Positions 52,312 through 62,710 of a stretch of 64,000 nt of DNA are shown here, piece after piece; positions within the stretch are counted from its first letter, which is position 1, and each line of letters starts with the position of its first letter. Under the pieces are notes generated by a model. It was given only the letters and a program-made list of their open reading frames with translations, had not been told where the DNA came from and ran no database searches. A program made the position numbers and the translations under genes. The stretch comes from Sphaerisporangium aureirubrum (GTDB taxonomy: Bacteria; Actinomycetota; Actinomycetes; Streptosporangiales; Streptosporangiaceae), in the NCBI RefSeq assembly GCF_042658925.1, contig NZ_JBHSRF010000046.1:1-64000 (forward strand), written 5' to 3'.

Positions 52312-53771
52312 TCAGAACAGATCCGCCTCTCCGGAGGCGACCAGGGGATGGACGCCCTTGCGGACGCCCGGGGCCTCCCCGCACAGGCGCGGGGTGGGGA
52401 AGATCTTGCCGGGGTTGGACAGGTTGCGGGGATCGAAGGCGCAGCGCACCAGCTGCATGGTGTCCAGGTCCTCCGGTGTGAACATCGCGGGCATGTGCTT
52501 AGCCTTGTCCACCCCCACGCCGTGCTCGCCCGTGATGGACCCTCCGTTCGCGACGCACAGCCCGAGGATCTCCCCGGAGACCCGCTCGGCCCGCTCGCCC
52601 GCCCCTTCCTCGGCGTCGTCGAACAGCACCAGCGGATGCAGGTTGCCGTCCCCGGCGTGGAACACGTTCGCCACCCGGATGCCGAACCGCTCCGACAGCT
52701 CCTCGATGCCCGCGAGCACCCGGGGCAGCGCGGTGCGCGGCACCACGCCGTCCTGCACGAGGTAGGCGGGGCTGATCCGCCCCACGGCCGCGAACGCCGA
52801 CCGCCGCCCCTTCCAGATCGCCGCCCGCTCGGCGGGGTCGTCGGCCACCCGCAGCTCGAACGCGCCGCTGCGGCGGCACAGGTCCTGGACGCGGGCGAAC
52901 TGGTGCGCCACCTCGGCCGACGGGCCGTCCAGCTCGACGATCAGCACCGCCCCGGCGCCCGCCGGGTAGTCGCAGCGCACCGCCGCCTCGGCCGCCTCGA
53001 TGGCGAGCGCGTCCATCATCTCGATGGCGGCGGGCACGATGCCCGCGGCGATGATCTCGGACACGGCCGTGCCGCCGGACTCCACGTCGGGGAACGCGGC
53101 GAGCAGCGTGGTCACCGTCTCCGGCGCGCGGGTCAGCCGTACCGTGATCTTGGTGGCGATGCCGAGCGTGCCCTCCGAGCCGATGAACGCGCCGAGCAGG
53201 TCGTACCCGGGATCGGCGGCGTCCAGCGTCACGATCTCGCCCTGCGGGGTGACCAGCTCCACCGCCAGCACGTGGTTCACCGTGAAGCCGTACTTCAGGC
53301 AGTGCGCCCCGCCGGAGTTTTCCGCGACGTTGCCGCCGATCGAGCAGACCTGCTGGCTGGAGGGGTCGGGCGCGTAGTAGTAGCCGTACGGCCGCGCCGC
53401 CTCGGTGATCGCGAGGTTGGTCACCCCCGGCTCCACGACCGCGCGGCGGTTCGGGACGTCGACCTCCAGGATCCGCCGCATCCGCGACATCACGATCAGC
53501 ACGCCGTCGGTGCGCGGCAGCACGCCGCCGGACAGGCCGGTGCCCGCGCCGCGGGCCACGAACGGCGTGCCCGCCGCGTCGCACTCCCGGACCACCGCCG
53601 CCACCTGCTCGGCCGTCTCCGGCAGCACCACCACGGCGGGCGTCGCGCGGTGGTAGGTCAGCCCGTCGCACTCGTAGGTGCGCAGCCGCACCGGGTCGGT
53701 GATCACCGACCCGGGCCCGAACAGGCCGAGGAGCCGGGCCGTCAGCCCGGCGATCGGGGACGGCGCGGCGG

Positions 53772-53775
<4 letters not shown>
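52312..53775 (-). CDS. glcD: Glycolate oxidase FAD-linked catalytic subunit GlcD
   Basis: The 487-residue flavoenzyme has the PCMH FAD domain (PFVARGAGTGLSGGVLPRTD; SIGGNVAENSGGAHCLKYG) and the FAD-oxidase C-terminal domain (GIRVANVFHAGDGNLHPL, GSITGEHGVGVDK). It oxidises glycolate (or D-lactate) to glyoxylate (or pyruvate). Partnering malate synthase in the operon argues for glycolate. Its ATG overlaps the aceB stop in ATGA, so it is coupled to that gene. Confidence 0.93.
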
Positions 53776-55361
<1,586 letters not shown>

Positions 55362-55377
55362 GGGCTTCCCTTCTGGG

Positions 55378-55394
55378 TTTCCATGATATGGAAA
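55378..55394 (-). promoter_or_regulatory. Probable IclR-family operator upstream of aceB
   Basis: TTTCCATGATATGGAAA has perfect 7-bp arms around GAT. It resembles IclR-family sites such as the E. coli IclR core TGGAAAT-N-ATTTCCA in base content and GGAAA arms. It lies immediately before the operon start, fitting a repressor roadblock, and the regulator gene closes the operon. Confidence 0.65.
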
Positions 55395-55533
55395 ATCTGT
55401 TCTGAATCGCGGAATCGACGCTACTTCATGGCTGTCTCAGGGGTCAACGCGGACTCCGGTGAGGGTCGGGCCAGGGTCTGTCTCGGGGCCTTCCCCGATG
55501 GAGCGCGGCCATGCGGGACGGCATTCTCACAGC

Positions 55534-56232
55534 ATGACCAAGACGACACCGGTGATCGCCGCCGGAGCGGTGCTCTGCGCCGGAATCCTGCTGAGCGGCT
55601 GCGGGCTGAGCACCATCGCCTCGCCCACCAAGAGTGAGACCAAGGGATACGACGTGACCGGCTCGGTGACCGCGCTCGACGTGGAGGCGGGGTCCGGCGC
55701 CATCGTGGTCGTCGGGAGCTCCCGCACCGGGGTCCGGGTGACCGAGACGCTGCACTGGAAGGGCGACCGGCCCGCCGCCGCGCACCCCGTCGACGGCGGC
55801 ACGCTGCGGCTCTCCTACGAGTGCAAGGGCGACGACTGGGCCTGCGGGGTGGACTACCGCGTGGAGGTCCCCGAGGGGATGAGGGTCAGGGTCAAGACCG
55901 GCTCCGGCGACATCACCCTGCGCGCCATCGGGGGCGACCTCGACGCGTTCACCGGCTCCGGGGAGATCGACGCCAACCAGCTGGCGGGCAAGCGGGCGAT
56001 CGCCGAGACCGGCTCGGGCGACGTCGAGCTGCGCTTCGCCGGGGTGCCGGACGACGTCCAGGTGAGCACCGGCTCCGGCACCGGCGTCGTCCGGGTGCCC
56101 TCCGGCAGCTACCAGGTGACGGCGAACACCGGATCCGGCGACCGGACGGTCGACGTCTCCACCGACGACGTCTCCCCGCACCGCATCGTCGTGAAGACCG
56201 GCTCGGGCGACGCCAAGGTGCTCAAGGCCTGA
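55534..56232 (+). CDS. DUF4097-like beta-solenoid lipoprotein
   Basis: The 232-residue product has a lipoprotein signal (lipobox LLSGC, Cys 23) and a DUF4097-type right-handed beta domain built on repeated TGSGD/E turns (six occurrences from about residue 135 to the end). The family is common in actinobacteria and bacilli as extracellular or membrane-linked adhesin-like domains with no established activity. The ATG at 55534 lies close to the divergent aceB promoter (172-bp gap), and hflX follows 112 bp downstream. Confidence 0.8.
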   Translation: MTKTTPVIAAGAVLCAGILLSGCGLSTIASPTKSETKGYDVTGSVTALDVEAGSGAIVVVGSSRTGVRVTETLHWKGDRPAAAHPVDGGTLRLSYECKGDDWACGVDYRVEVPEGMRVRVKTGSGDITLRAIGGDLDAFTGSGEIDANQLAGKRAIAETGSGDVELRFAGVPDDVQVSTGSGTGVVRVPSGSYQVTANTGSGDRTVDVSTDDVSPHRIVVKTGSGDAKVLKA

Positions 56233-56344
56233 CCCGGGAGGGCACGAGCGGAAACCCCGGTGATAAGTAGGTGAAACCGTCGGGCCCGCGTGGCACCATC
56301 GGGGAAGACACCGCAGGTGCGTCAGTGTTGGACTGAGTGAAGCG

Positions 56345-57802
56345 GTGAGCCCAACGAGCGCCGAGGAGCGCAACATAGCCACGAAGACGAGTTTCATGCG
56401 GAACGAGCCCTACGAGACCCTCGCCAACGGCGACTACGAACTTGAGGAGCGCCAGGCGCTCCGCCGGGTGGCCGGGCTCTCGACCGAGCTCGAGGACATC
56501 ACCGAGGTCGAGTACCGGCAGCTGCGGCTGGAACGCGTGGTGCTCGTGGGGGTCTGGACCACCGGCACGATCATGGACGCCGAGAACTCCCTGCAGGAGC
56601 TGAAGCTTCTCGCCGAGACGGCCGGGTCCGTGGTCCTGGAGGGCCTGATCCAGCGCCGCCAGCGGCCCGACACCGCCACCTACATCGGCTCGGGCAAGGC
56701 GGCGGAGCTGCGCGACATCGTGATCGCCAACGGCGCCGACACCGTGATCTGCGACGGTGAGCTGACCCCCGGTCAGCTGCGGCAGCTCGAAGAGGTCGTG
56801 AAGGTCAAGGTCATCGACCGCACGGCCCTCATCCTGGACATCTTCGCCCAGCACGCCAAGAGCCGCGAGGGCAAGGCCCAGGTCGAGCTGGCCCAGCTCA
56901 GCTACCTGCTGCCGCGCCTGCGCGGCTGGGGCGGCAACCTGTCGCGCCAGGTCGGCGGCCGGGCCGCGGGCGGCGTCGGCATCGGCGGCCGCGGTCCCGG
57001 TGAGACCAAGATCGAGCTGGACCGCCGCCGCATCCGCGAGCGCATGGCCAAGCTGCGGCGCCAGATCGGCGGCATGTCCGTCGCCCGCGAGACCAAGCGG
57101 TCCTGGCGGCACGCCCGCGAGGTCCCGTCGGTCGCCATCGCCGGATACACCAACGCCGGCAAGTCGTCGCTGCTCAACCGGCTGACCGGCGCCGGGGTGC
57201 TGGTGGAGGACGCCCTGTTCGCCACCCTCGACCCCACCGTGCGCCAGGCCCGCACGCCCGACGGCCGGCGGTTCACGCTGACCGACACCGTCGGGTTCGT
57301 GCGCCACCTGCCGCACCAGCTGGTCGAGGCCTTCCGGTCCACGCTGGAGGAGGTCGGCGACTCCGACCTGATCCTCCACGTCGTGGACGGCTCGCACCCC
57401 GACCCCGAGTCCCAGATCGCCGCCGTGCGCGAGGTGATGGGGGACATCGAGGGCGCCCGGCGCATCCGCGAGATCATCGTGGTGAACAAGGCGGACGCGG
57501 CCGACCCCGTCGTGCTGGCCCGGCTCCAGATGCGGGAGCGGCACAGCGTGGTGGTGTCCGCGCGCACCGGCGCCGGGATCGACGAGCTCATCGAGGTCAT
57601 CCAGCAGGAGCTGCCGCGTCTGGACCACGAGGTGCACGTGCTGGTGCCCTACGACCGGGGCGACCTGATCGCGCGGGCCCACCAGGAGGGCGAGGTGCTG
57701 TCGGTCGACCACACCGGCGACGGCACCGTCCTGCGGGCACGGGTCCCCGCGGTGCTCAACGCCGAGCTGGAGCGCGTCGCCAAGCCGGTCGAGACCGTCT
57801 GA
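56345..57802 (+). CDS. hflX: GTPase HflX
   Basis: HflX is a ribosome-associated GTPase that splits stalled 70S ribosomes under stress. The 485-residue protein has the N-terminal HflX domain, the central GIGGRGPGETKIELDRRRIR linker, and the G domain with G1 GYTNAGKSSL, G3 DTVGFVRHLP and G4 NKAD. It is usual near dapF in actinomycetes. GTG 56345 is the assumed start; no good ribosome site is visible and a GTG or ATG further in could be used. A 13-bp-stem terminator follows. Confidence 0.94.
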   Translation: MSPTSAEERNIATKTSFMRNEPYETLANGDYELEERQALRRVAGLSTELEDITEVEYRQLRLERVVLVGVWTTGTIMDAENSLQELKLLAETAGSVVLEGLIQRRQRPDTATYIGSGKAAELRDIVIANGADTVICDGELTPGQLRQLEEVVKVKVIDRTALILDIFAQHAKSREGKAQVELAQLSYLLPRLRGWGGNLSRQVGGRAAGGVGIGGRGPGETKIELDRRRIRERMAKLRRQIGGMSVARETKRSWRHAREVPSVAIAGYTNAGKSSLLNRLTGAGVLVEDALFATLDPTVRQARTPDGRRFTLTDTVGFVRHLPHQLVEAFRSTLEEVGDSDLILHVVDGSHPDPESQIAAVREVMGDIEGARRIREIIVVNKADAADPVVLARLQMRERHSVVVSARTGAGIDELIEVIQQELPRLDHEVHVLVPYDRGDLIARAHQEGEVLSVDHTGDGTVLRARVPAVLNAELERVAKPVETV

Positions 57803-57820
57803 CCGCGCGCACGTTAAAAG

Positions 57821-57850
57821 AGACCGGCCGGGTTCCCACCCGGCCGGTCT
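57821..57850. terminator. Strong hairpin terminator between hflX and the signalling operon
   Basis: AGACCGGCCGGGT and ACCCGGCCGGTCT form a perfect 13-bp stem with a TCCC loop, 18 bp after the hflX stop and 45 bp after the RR-phosphatase stop on the other strand. It can serve both convergent units. Confidence 0.85.
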
Positions 57851-57895
57851 TCCGTGTTCCGGGGCCTCGGGAGCGCGGTGGTTCCCGCCGGCGCC

Positions 57896-59479
57896 TCAGC
57901 GGGTGCGTCGCAGCGCGACCACGGCCACGTCGTCCTCGCGGGCGCCGAAGTGGTCGATCAGGCGGTCGCAGAACTGCTCGGGGTCCTTGTCGAAGGCCAC
58001 GGCGAGCTGCCGGACGACCTCCATGCTCCGGTCGAGCGGCACGTCGCGGTCCTCGATGAGGCCGTCGGTGAACAGCAGGAGCGCGCCCTTGGAGGGCAGC
58101 GTGAACCGGTCCACGCGGTAGGTCTCGGTCGCCGCCCCGATGAGCAGGTTGCCCCAGCCGTGGTAGTGCGCCGCGCCGTCACCGATGATCACGGGGGGGA
58201 TGTGGCCCGCGTTGGACATCTCGACCGAGCCGTCCACCGGGTCGATCAGCAGCAGGCACACCGTGGCCGTCATGCTGGGGTGGTGCTGGCGGAGCAGGTC
58301 GTTGAGCCGGCCGAGGATCTTGCCGAGATGGCAGCCCTCGACGGCCAGGGCGCGCAGGCCGTGCCGCAGCTCCGCCATGACCGTGGCCGCGTAGAGCGAG
58401 TGGCCCTGCACGTCGCCGATGCCCACCAGCAGCCGGTCTCCGAGCGGCAGGACCTCGTAGAAGTCGCCGCCCACCTCGACGTTGTCCACCGCGGGCTGGT
58501 AGCGCACCGCCAGTTCGAGTCCGGGCACCTGCGGCACCCGGGCCGGCAGGAAGCTGCGCTGCAGGGTGAGCGCGATCAGGTGTTCCTCGGCGTAGGCGCG
58601 CAGCGCGTCCACCGCCAGCGCGATCGTCTGGCCGAGCTGCTTGAGGATGTCCAGCTCGTCGGGGTCGAGCGGCTCCATGCCCTCGACGCCGAGGTAGACG
58701 GGCGGGCGGCCGGCCTTGGTGCGGGAGACGACGGCCGAGACGTCGGCCCGGGTGTCGGAGTCCGGCAGGAAGTCCAGCCAGGCGGCGCGCGACATCGACA
58801 ACTCGGCCGTGCCCGCCGACTCGCCCAGCACCAGCCGGGTCACCCGGTCCAGGATGTCGCTGGGCGCGTTCAGCCGGACGGCCTCCCCGCCCGGCTCCAT
58901 CGCCGTGTACCGCCGGATCCTGCCGTCCAGCGCGACCGCCAGCGCCCCGCTGCGCCGCCCCATGATCGACGCGGCGCCCTCGACGGCGGTGCGCATCAGC
59001 GCACCGAAGGTCGCGGCGGAGTTGATCTCCAGGGTGACCTGGGTGAGCTGCCGCAGCCGCTGCGCGATCCGCTCGGCACGGGTGCGGGCCCGTGAGTAGC
59101 GCAGCGCCGCGTGCACGGTGGCGATGAACTCCTCGGGCTCGATCGGCTCGGCCATGTACGCGTCAGCGCCGCGGTCCAGGCCGCGAGTGCGGTCGGCCAC
59201 CGCGATGGCGTGCGCGGAGATCTGCAGCACCGGGAGCGCGGCGGTCTGCGGGTCCGCCTTGATCCGCTCGCACACCTCGTAGCCGTCGATGTCGGGCAGC
59301 CGGACGTCCAGGACCACGACGTCGGGGGCGATCTCGTGCACGAGTGTCAGCGCCTGGCGGCCATCGGTGGCCTCGACCACGCGGTGCCCCGCCCGGCGCA
59401 GCCAGCTGCCGAGGATGTACCGCTTGGTGGGGGTGTCGTCCACGACCAGGACGGTGCCCGGCGGCTCCGTGGTCATCAT
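57896..59479 (-). CDS. Response regulator-GAF-PP2C (RsbU/SpoIIE-type) phosphatase
   Basis: The 527-residue protein has a receiver domain (about 8-125; acidic VVDD, phosphoacceptor D58 in VVLDVRLPDIDGYE), a GAF-like region (about 140-300) and a PP2C/SpoIIE phosphatase (about 310-525; VGGDFYEVLPLG, GIGDVQGHS, FTDGLIEDRD, DDVAVVAL) with its metal aspartates. The lysine normally before the proline of the receiver beta5 loop is glutamate here (E111 in MAEPIEP), so phosphorylation-coupled switching may differ or be lost. It should dephosphorylate an anti-sigma-factor antagonist. Its start overlaps the kinase stop in ATGA; ATG 59476 is an alternative. Confidence 0.87.
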   Translation of the reverse strand: MMTTEPPGTVLVVDDTPTKRYILGSWLRRAGHRVVEATDGRQALTLVHEIAPDVVVLDVRLPDIDGYEVCERIKADPQTAALPVLQISAHAIAVADRTRGLDRGADAYMAEPIEPEEFIATVHAALRYSRARTRAERIAQRLRQLTQVTLEINSAATFGALMRTAVEGAASIMGRRSGALAVALDGRIRRYTAMEPGGEAVRLNAPSDILDRVTRLVLGESAGTAELSMSRAAWLDFLPDSDTRADVSAVVSRTKAGRPPVYLGVEGMEPLDPDELDILKQLGQTIALAVDALRAYAEEHLIALTLQRSFLPARVPQVPGLELAVRYQPAVDNVEVGGDFYEVLPLGDRLLVGIGDVQGHSLYAATVMAELRHGLRALAVEGCHLGKILGRLNDLLRQHHPSMTATVCLLLIDPVDGSVEMSNAGHIPPVIIGDGAAHYHGWGNLLIGAATETYRVDRFTLPSKGALLLFTDGLIEDRDVPLDRSMEVVRQLAVAFDKDPEQFCDRLIDHFGAREDDVAVVALRRTR

Positions 59480-60822
59480 CCCTCCTGAGGCGTGTCTTCC
59501 ATGACGAGCGGCAGCCGCACCGTGACCGATGTACCGGTCCCGGGTGTGCTGAACAGGTGCAGCGTACCGCCGAGAGCCTCGGCCAGTCTGCGCGCGTACG
59601 GCAGGCCGAGTCCCGTGCCGCGGCTGTTCAGCGACACCGTCCCGGGAACCTGGTAGAACTCCTCGAACACCAGCTGCTGGTGCTCGCGCGGGATACCGAT
59701 CCCGGTGTCGGTGACCACGAACACGACGTCGCCTTCGTCGACCCGCGCCGACATGGACACCTCGCCGGCCGCAGTGAACTTCAGCGCGTTGGACAGCAGG
59801 TTGCGCAGGATGCGCGACAGCAGCACCTCGTCGGTCAGCAGCACCCGCGGGCCGCCGGACACGTCCACCGTGAGGCGCACGGCCTCGGCGCCGCTGGTCG
59901 GGCGCAGCGTCATGCGCAGCCGCTCGGCCAGCTCGTGCAGGTCGACCGGCGTCAGCTCGGGGGTGATCCGCCCGGACTCGGCCTTGGCCATGTCCAGCAG
60001 CTCGCTGACCAGCGCCAGCAGCGTCTGCGCCGAGTTGCCGATCAGTTCGACCTGGAGCTGCTGCTCCTCGGTGAGCGCCTCGCCGCCTGGGCCGAGCAGC
60101 AGCCGCACCAGGCCGATCACCGAGTTGAGCGGGGTGCGCAGTTCGTGGCTGACCGTCGCCCAGAAACGGTTCCTGGCCTCGCTGGCCTCACGGAGCTGGG
60201 CGGACTTCTCGTCCAGCTCGGCGTACAGCGCCACCACGCCGCGGTTGGTCTCCTCCAGTTCCTCCGACAACTGGTTGTACAGCGCCAGCACGCCCTGGTT
60301 GGTCTCCTCCAGCTCGGCGTTGAGGCGCAGCAGCCGCTCGCGGTGGTTCTGCGCGTCCTCCAGGGCCGCGGCCAGCTCGCGGTTCTGCTGGCGAAGCTCG
60401 TCCAGCACCCCGGCCGGGGCCACCGTCGCCATCCGCTCCCGGATCTCGCCGATCGTCCTCTCGTCGGGGGCGTGGCCACCCGTGATCTTCTTGGTCATCG
60501 TGATGGTGCGCAGCGCTGTCTCGTGCCGCACCTCGTCCATCAGGCGCGCGGCCAGCGTCACCCCCGCCGGGGGAATGCCGCCCTCCCCGGCCGAGTAGGT
60601 GATCTCGACGACCAGGCCGCTGGGCTCCTCCATCCGGAAGGTGATGTGCGCCTCCCGGGCCCCCGCGACGATCTCCCGGCCCACCTCGCTGAGGGCGGTG
60701 CCGACCCGGATGCGGTCCAGGTCGTCCAGGCCCGCGGCGCCGGCCACCTCGCGGCCGATCTGGCGGGCGGCGAAGACGTCGCGGTCGTCCCGGATCACTG
60801 TGTTCAGCAGATCACCGGTCAT
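59476..60822 (-). CDS. Sensor histidine kinase with N-terminal RsbT-like ATPase domain
   Basis: The 448-residue cytoplasmic protein begins with an RsbT/anti-sigma-like GHKL region (about 1-115), then a repeating coiled coil (ELEETNQGVLALYNQLSEEL, again ELEETNRGVVALY), a HisKA domain with H226 in SHELRTPL, and a HATPase (LLSNALKF, DTGIGIP, GTGLGL). It lacks membrane segments. The asparagine expected in the first ATPase module is Glu in LSEVGREI, so that module may not bind ATP. It is the likely partner of the response regulator it overlaps. ATG 60822 fits homologues; GTG 60867 would add 15 residues. Confidence 0.85.
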   Translation of the reverse strand: MTGDLLNTVIRDDRDVFAARQIGREVAGAAGLDDLDRIRVGTALSEVGREIVAGAREAHITFRMEEPSGLVVEITYSAGEGGIPPAGVTLAARLMDEVRHETALRTITMTKKITGGHAPDERTIGEIRERMATVAPAGVLDELRQQNRELAAALEDAQNHRERLLRLNAELEETNQGVLALYNQLSEELEETNRGVVALYAELDEKSAQLREASEARNRFWATVSHELRTPLNSVIGLVRLLLGPGGEALTEEQQLQVELIGNSAQTLLALVSELLDMAKAESGRITPELTPVDLHELAERLRMTLRPTSGAEAVRLTVDVSGGPRVLLTDEVLLSRILRNLLSNALKFTAAGEVSMSARVDEGDVVFVVTDTGIGIPREHQQLVFEEFYQVPGTVSLNSRGTGLGLPYARRLAEALGGTLHLFSTPGTGTSVTVRLPLVMEDTPQEG

Positions 60823-60882
60823 TGTCCCCACCTGTGCCCCCGGTGTGTCGGTGTCCCGTTCTCTCACCGGCCACCCCGCCGG

Positions 60883-61881
60883 TCATCGCTCCACCCGCAT
60901 CACCAGCACACACGCGTCGTCCCGCCGCACCGCCCAGTCGCGCAGGAGCGTTCCCGCGATCACCGGCGCGGAGTGCGTGAGCAGCCCCGGGTAGCCGGAG
61001 AGGTTCCACCGGTCGGTCAGGCCGTCGGAATGCAGCACCACCAGGCCGTGCGGGGGCAGCTCGTAGCGCATCTCGCGGATGCCGCGCGCCCGGTGCCCGG
61101 CGATGCCGTGGACCGACACCATGCCCTGCCTGCCCTCGGCGTGGACGATCCAGCCGGAGATGTTGCCCACCCCCGCGTACGCCGCCGTGCGGGCGGCCCG
61201 GTCGAGGCGGACGACGGCGACCGCGCCGCCCCGCGTGCCGCCGAGCGCCTCGTGCACCCGCTCGATGATCACGGCCGGGGTGGCGTCGGTGTGCTCGCGG
61301 AAGACGCGGACCGCCTCCGTGGACGCCGCCGCGGCGGCGATGCCGTGGCCGAGGCCGTCGCAGACGATCGCGGTCAGGGTGTCGCCGCGGCCGGCCACCG
61401 CGAACGCGTCGCCACAGGCCACCTCGTCGCCGATCGGGCGGTACATGCCGCACTCGCGCTCATCGGGCTGAGGGGAGCCCGGCGCGTGGAAGCGCATCGT
61501 CAGGATCGTGCCGCGGCCGGGCTGGGAGTGGACGTCCCAGGCGTCCGACAGCCGGGAGATCGCGCCGAGGCCGATGCCGAGCGTGCCCGCGGTGGAGTGG
61601 CCGTCCCGGATCCTCGCCTCGACGTCGGCCATCCCCGGCCCCCCGTCGAGGCTGAAGACCTCAAGGGTGGTGGCGGCATCCGGGTGCGGGCGGATCAGCA
61701 TGACGCCGGCGGTGGCGTGCTTGACGAGGTTGGACGCCGCCTCGCTGACCGCCACGCCGATCCGTCCGGTGTGGTCCTCGCTGAACCCGCCCTCCTTGGC
61801 GAGGGCGATGGCGATCCTGCGGGCGGCGCCGATGGCGCTCGCGTCCTCCAGGCTGAGCCAGATGTCCCGCCGCGGGGTCAC
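60883..61881 (-). CDS. Anti-sigma-type HATPase fused to PP2C phosphatase (RsbT/RsbX-like)
   Basis: The 332-residue protein combines a GHKL ATPase (about 1-135; SEAASNLVKHA with the N-box asparagine, DGGPGMAD, GTLGIGLGA) with a PP2C domain (about 145-332; VCDGLGHGIAAAA, HSDGLTDRW, RDDACVLV). Such fusions act in partner switching, often like RsbX, resetting stressosome phosphorylation. GTG 61881 overlaps the rsbT stop in GTGA. The kinase gene follows after 60 bp. Confidence 0.87.
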   Translation of the reverse strand: MTPRRDIWLSLEDASAIGAARRIAIALAKEGGFSEDHTGRIGVAVSEAASNLVKHATAGVMLIRPHPDAATTLEVFSLDGGPGMADVEARIRDGHSTAGTLGIGLGAISRLSDAWDVHSQPGRGTILTMRFHAPGSPQPDERECGMYRPIGDEVACGDAFAVAGRGDTLTAIVCDGLGHGIAAAAASTEAVRVFREHTDATPAVIIERVHEALGGTRGGAVAVVRLDRAARTAAYAGVGNISGWIVHAEGRQGMVSVHGIAGHRARGIREMRYELPPHGLVVLHSDGLTDRWNLSGYPGLLTHSAPVIAGTLLRDWAVRRDDACVLVMRVER

Positions 61882-62300
61882 CGCGTCCACTTCGTCACCG
61901 TGACGACCGTTCCCTGGCCGGGTTCCGAGGCGAGGTCGAACTCGTCGACCAGCCGCCTGCTGCCGCTCAGGCCGAGGCCGAGGCCGCTGCCGCTGCTCCA
62001 CCCGTCGGTCAGCGCCAGCCGCATGTCGGGGATCCCGGGGCCGTCGTCGCTGAACACCAGGCGCAGGCCGCGGCGGCCGCCGGGCTGCTGGAGGATCTCG
62101 ATGCGCGCCCGGCCGCCGCCCGCGTGCACCAGGGTGTTCCTGGCCAGCTCGCTCGCCGCGGTGACCACCTTGGTCTGGTCGACCAGCGACAGGCCGAGCT
62201 CGATGGCGCTCGCCCGGACCCTCTGGCGCACGATCACCACCTCGTCGTTGGAGGTGATGGCGAGTTCCAGGACCGTGCCGACCGCGGGCGGGATGCTCAC
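61878..62300 (-). CDS. rsbT: Serine/threonine kinase RsbT (stressosome output)
   Basis: The 140-residue GHKL kinase has the N-box ASELARNTLVHAGGG, DDGPGIPDM and GLGLGLSGSRRLVDEFD, all complete and close to RsbT. In the family it is held by the RsbR-RsbS complex; on stress it phosphorylates them, is released and activates a PP2C phosphatase. GTG 62300 overlaps the rsbS stop in GTGA. Confidence 0.92.
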   Translation of the reverse strand: MSIPPAVGTVLELAITSNDEVVIVRQRVRASAIELGLSLVDQTKVVTAASELARNTLVHAGGGRARIEILQQPGGRRGLRLVFSDDGPGIPDMRLALTDGWSSGSGLGLGLSGSRRLVDEFDLASEPGQGTVVTVTKWTR

Positions 62301-62710
62301 GGGCCGACCGCTGACAGGTCATCCTCGGGTGCGTCGGTGGCGGTGCGCCGGTCGGCGTCCGCGCGCTGATTGAGCAGGGCTATGCCCTTCTCCAGGTCCA
62401 GGGCCGTGCGCAGGCCTCCCAGGGAGAGCCCCAGCTCGACCAGCGTGATCGCGACCGCGGGACGCATGCCGACCACGATGGTCTCGGCGTCCAGCATGCG
62501 GGCCATGCCGGCGATGGTGGACAGCATGCGGCCCACGAACGAGTCGACGATCTCCACGGCGGTGATGTCGATGATCAGGCCGATGGCGCCGGTGGCCACG
62601 ATCTTCTCCGCGATGTCCTCCTGGAGCGTGAGGACCGTCTCGTCGTCGAGGTCGCCCTGGATGGAGACGAGGAGGATGTCGCCGATCTTGAGGATGGGCA
62701 CGCGGTCCAT
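62297..62710 (-). CDS. rsbS: STAS domain stressosome protein RsbS
   Basis: The 137-residue STAS protein matches RsbS; S57 in VDSFVGR is the equivalent of the serine phosphorylated by RsbT. A ~25-residue charged tail (NQRADADRRTATDAPEDD) extends past the domain. Start ATG shares one base with the rsbR stop. It forms the stressosome core with RsbR. Confidence 0.92.
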   Translation of the reverse strand: MDRVPILKIGDILLVSIQGDLDDETVLTLQEDIAEKIVATGAIGLIIDITAVEIVDSFVGRMLSTIAGMARMLDAETIVVGMRPAVAITLVELGLSLGGLRTALDLEKGIALLNQRADADRRTATDAPEDDLSAVGP

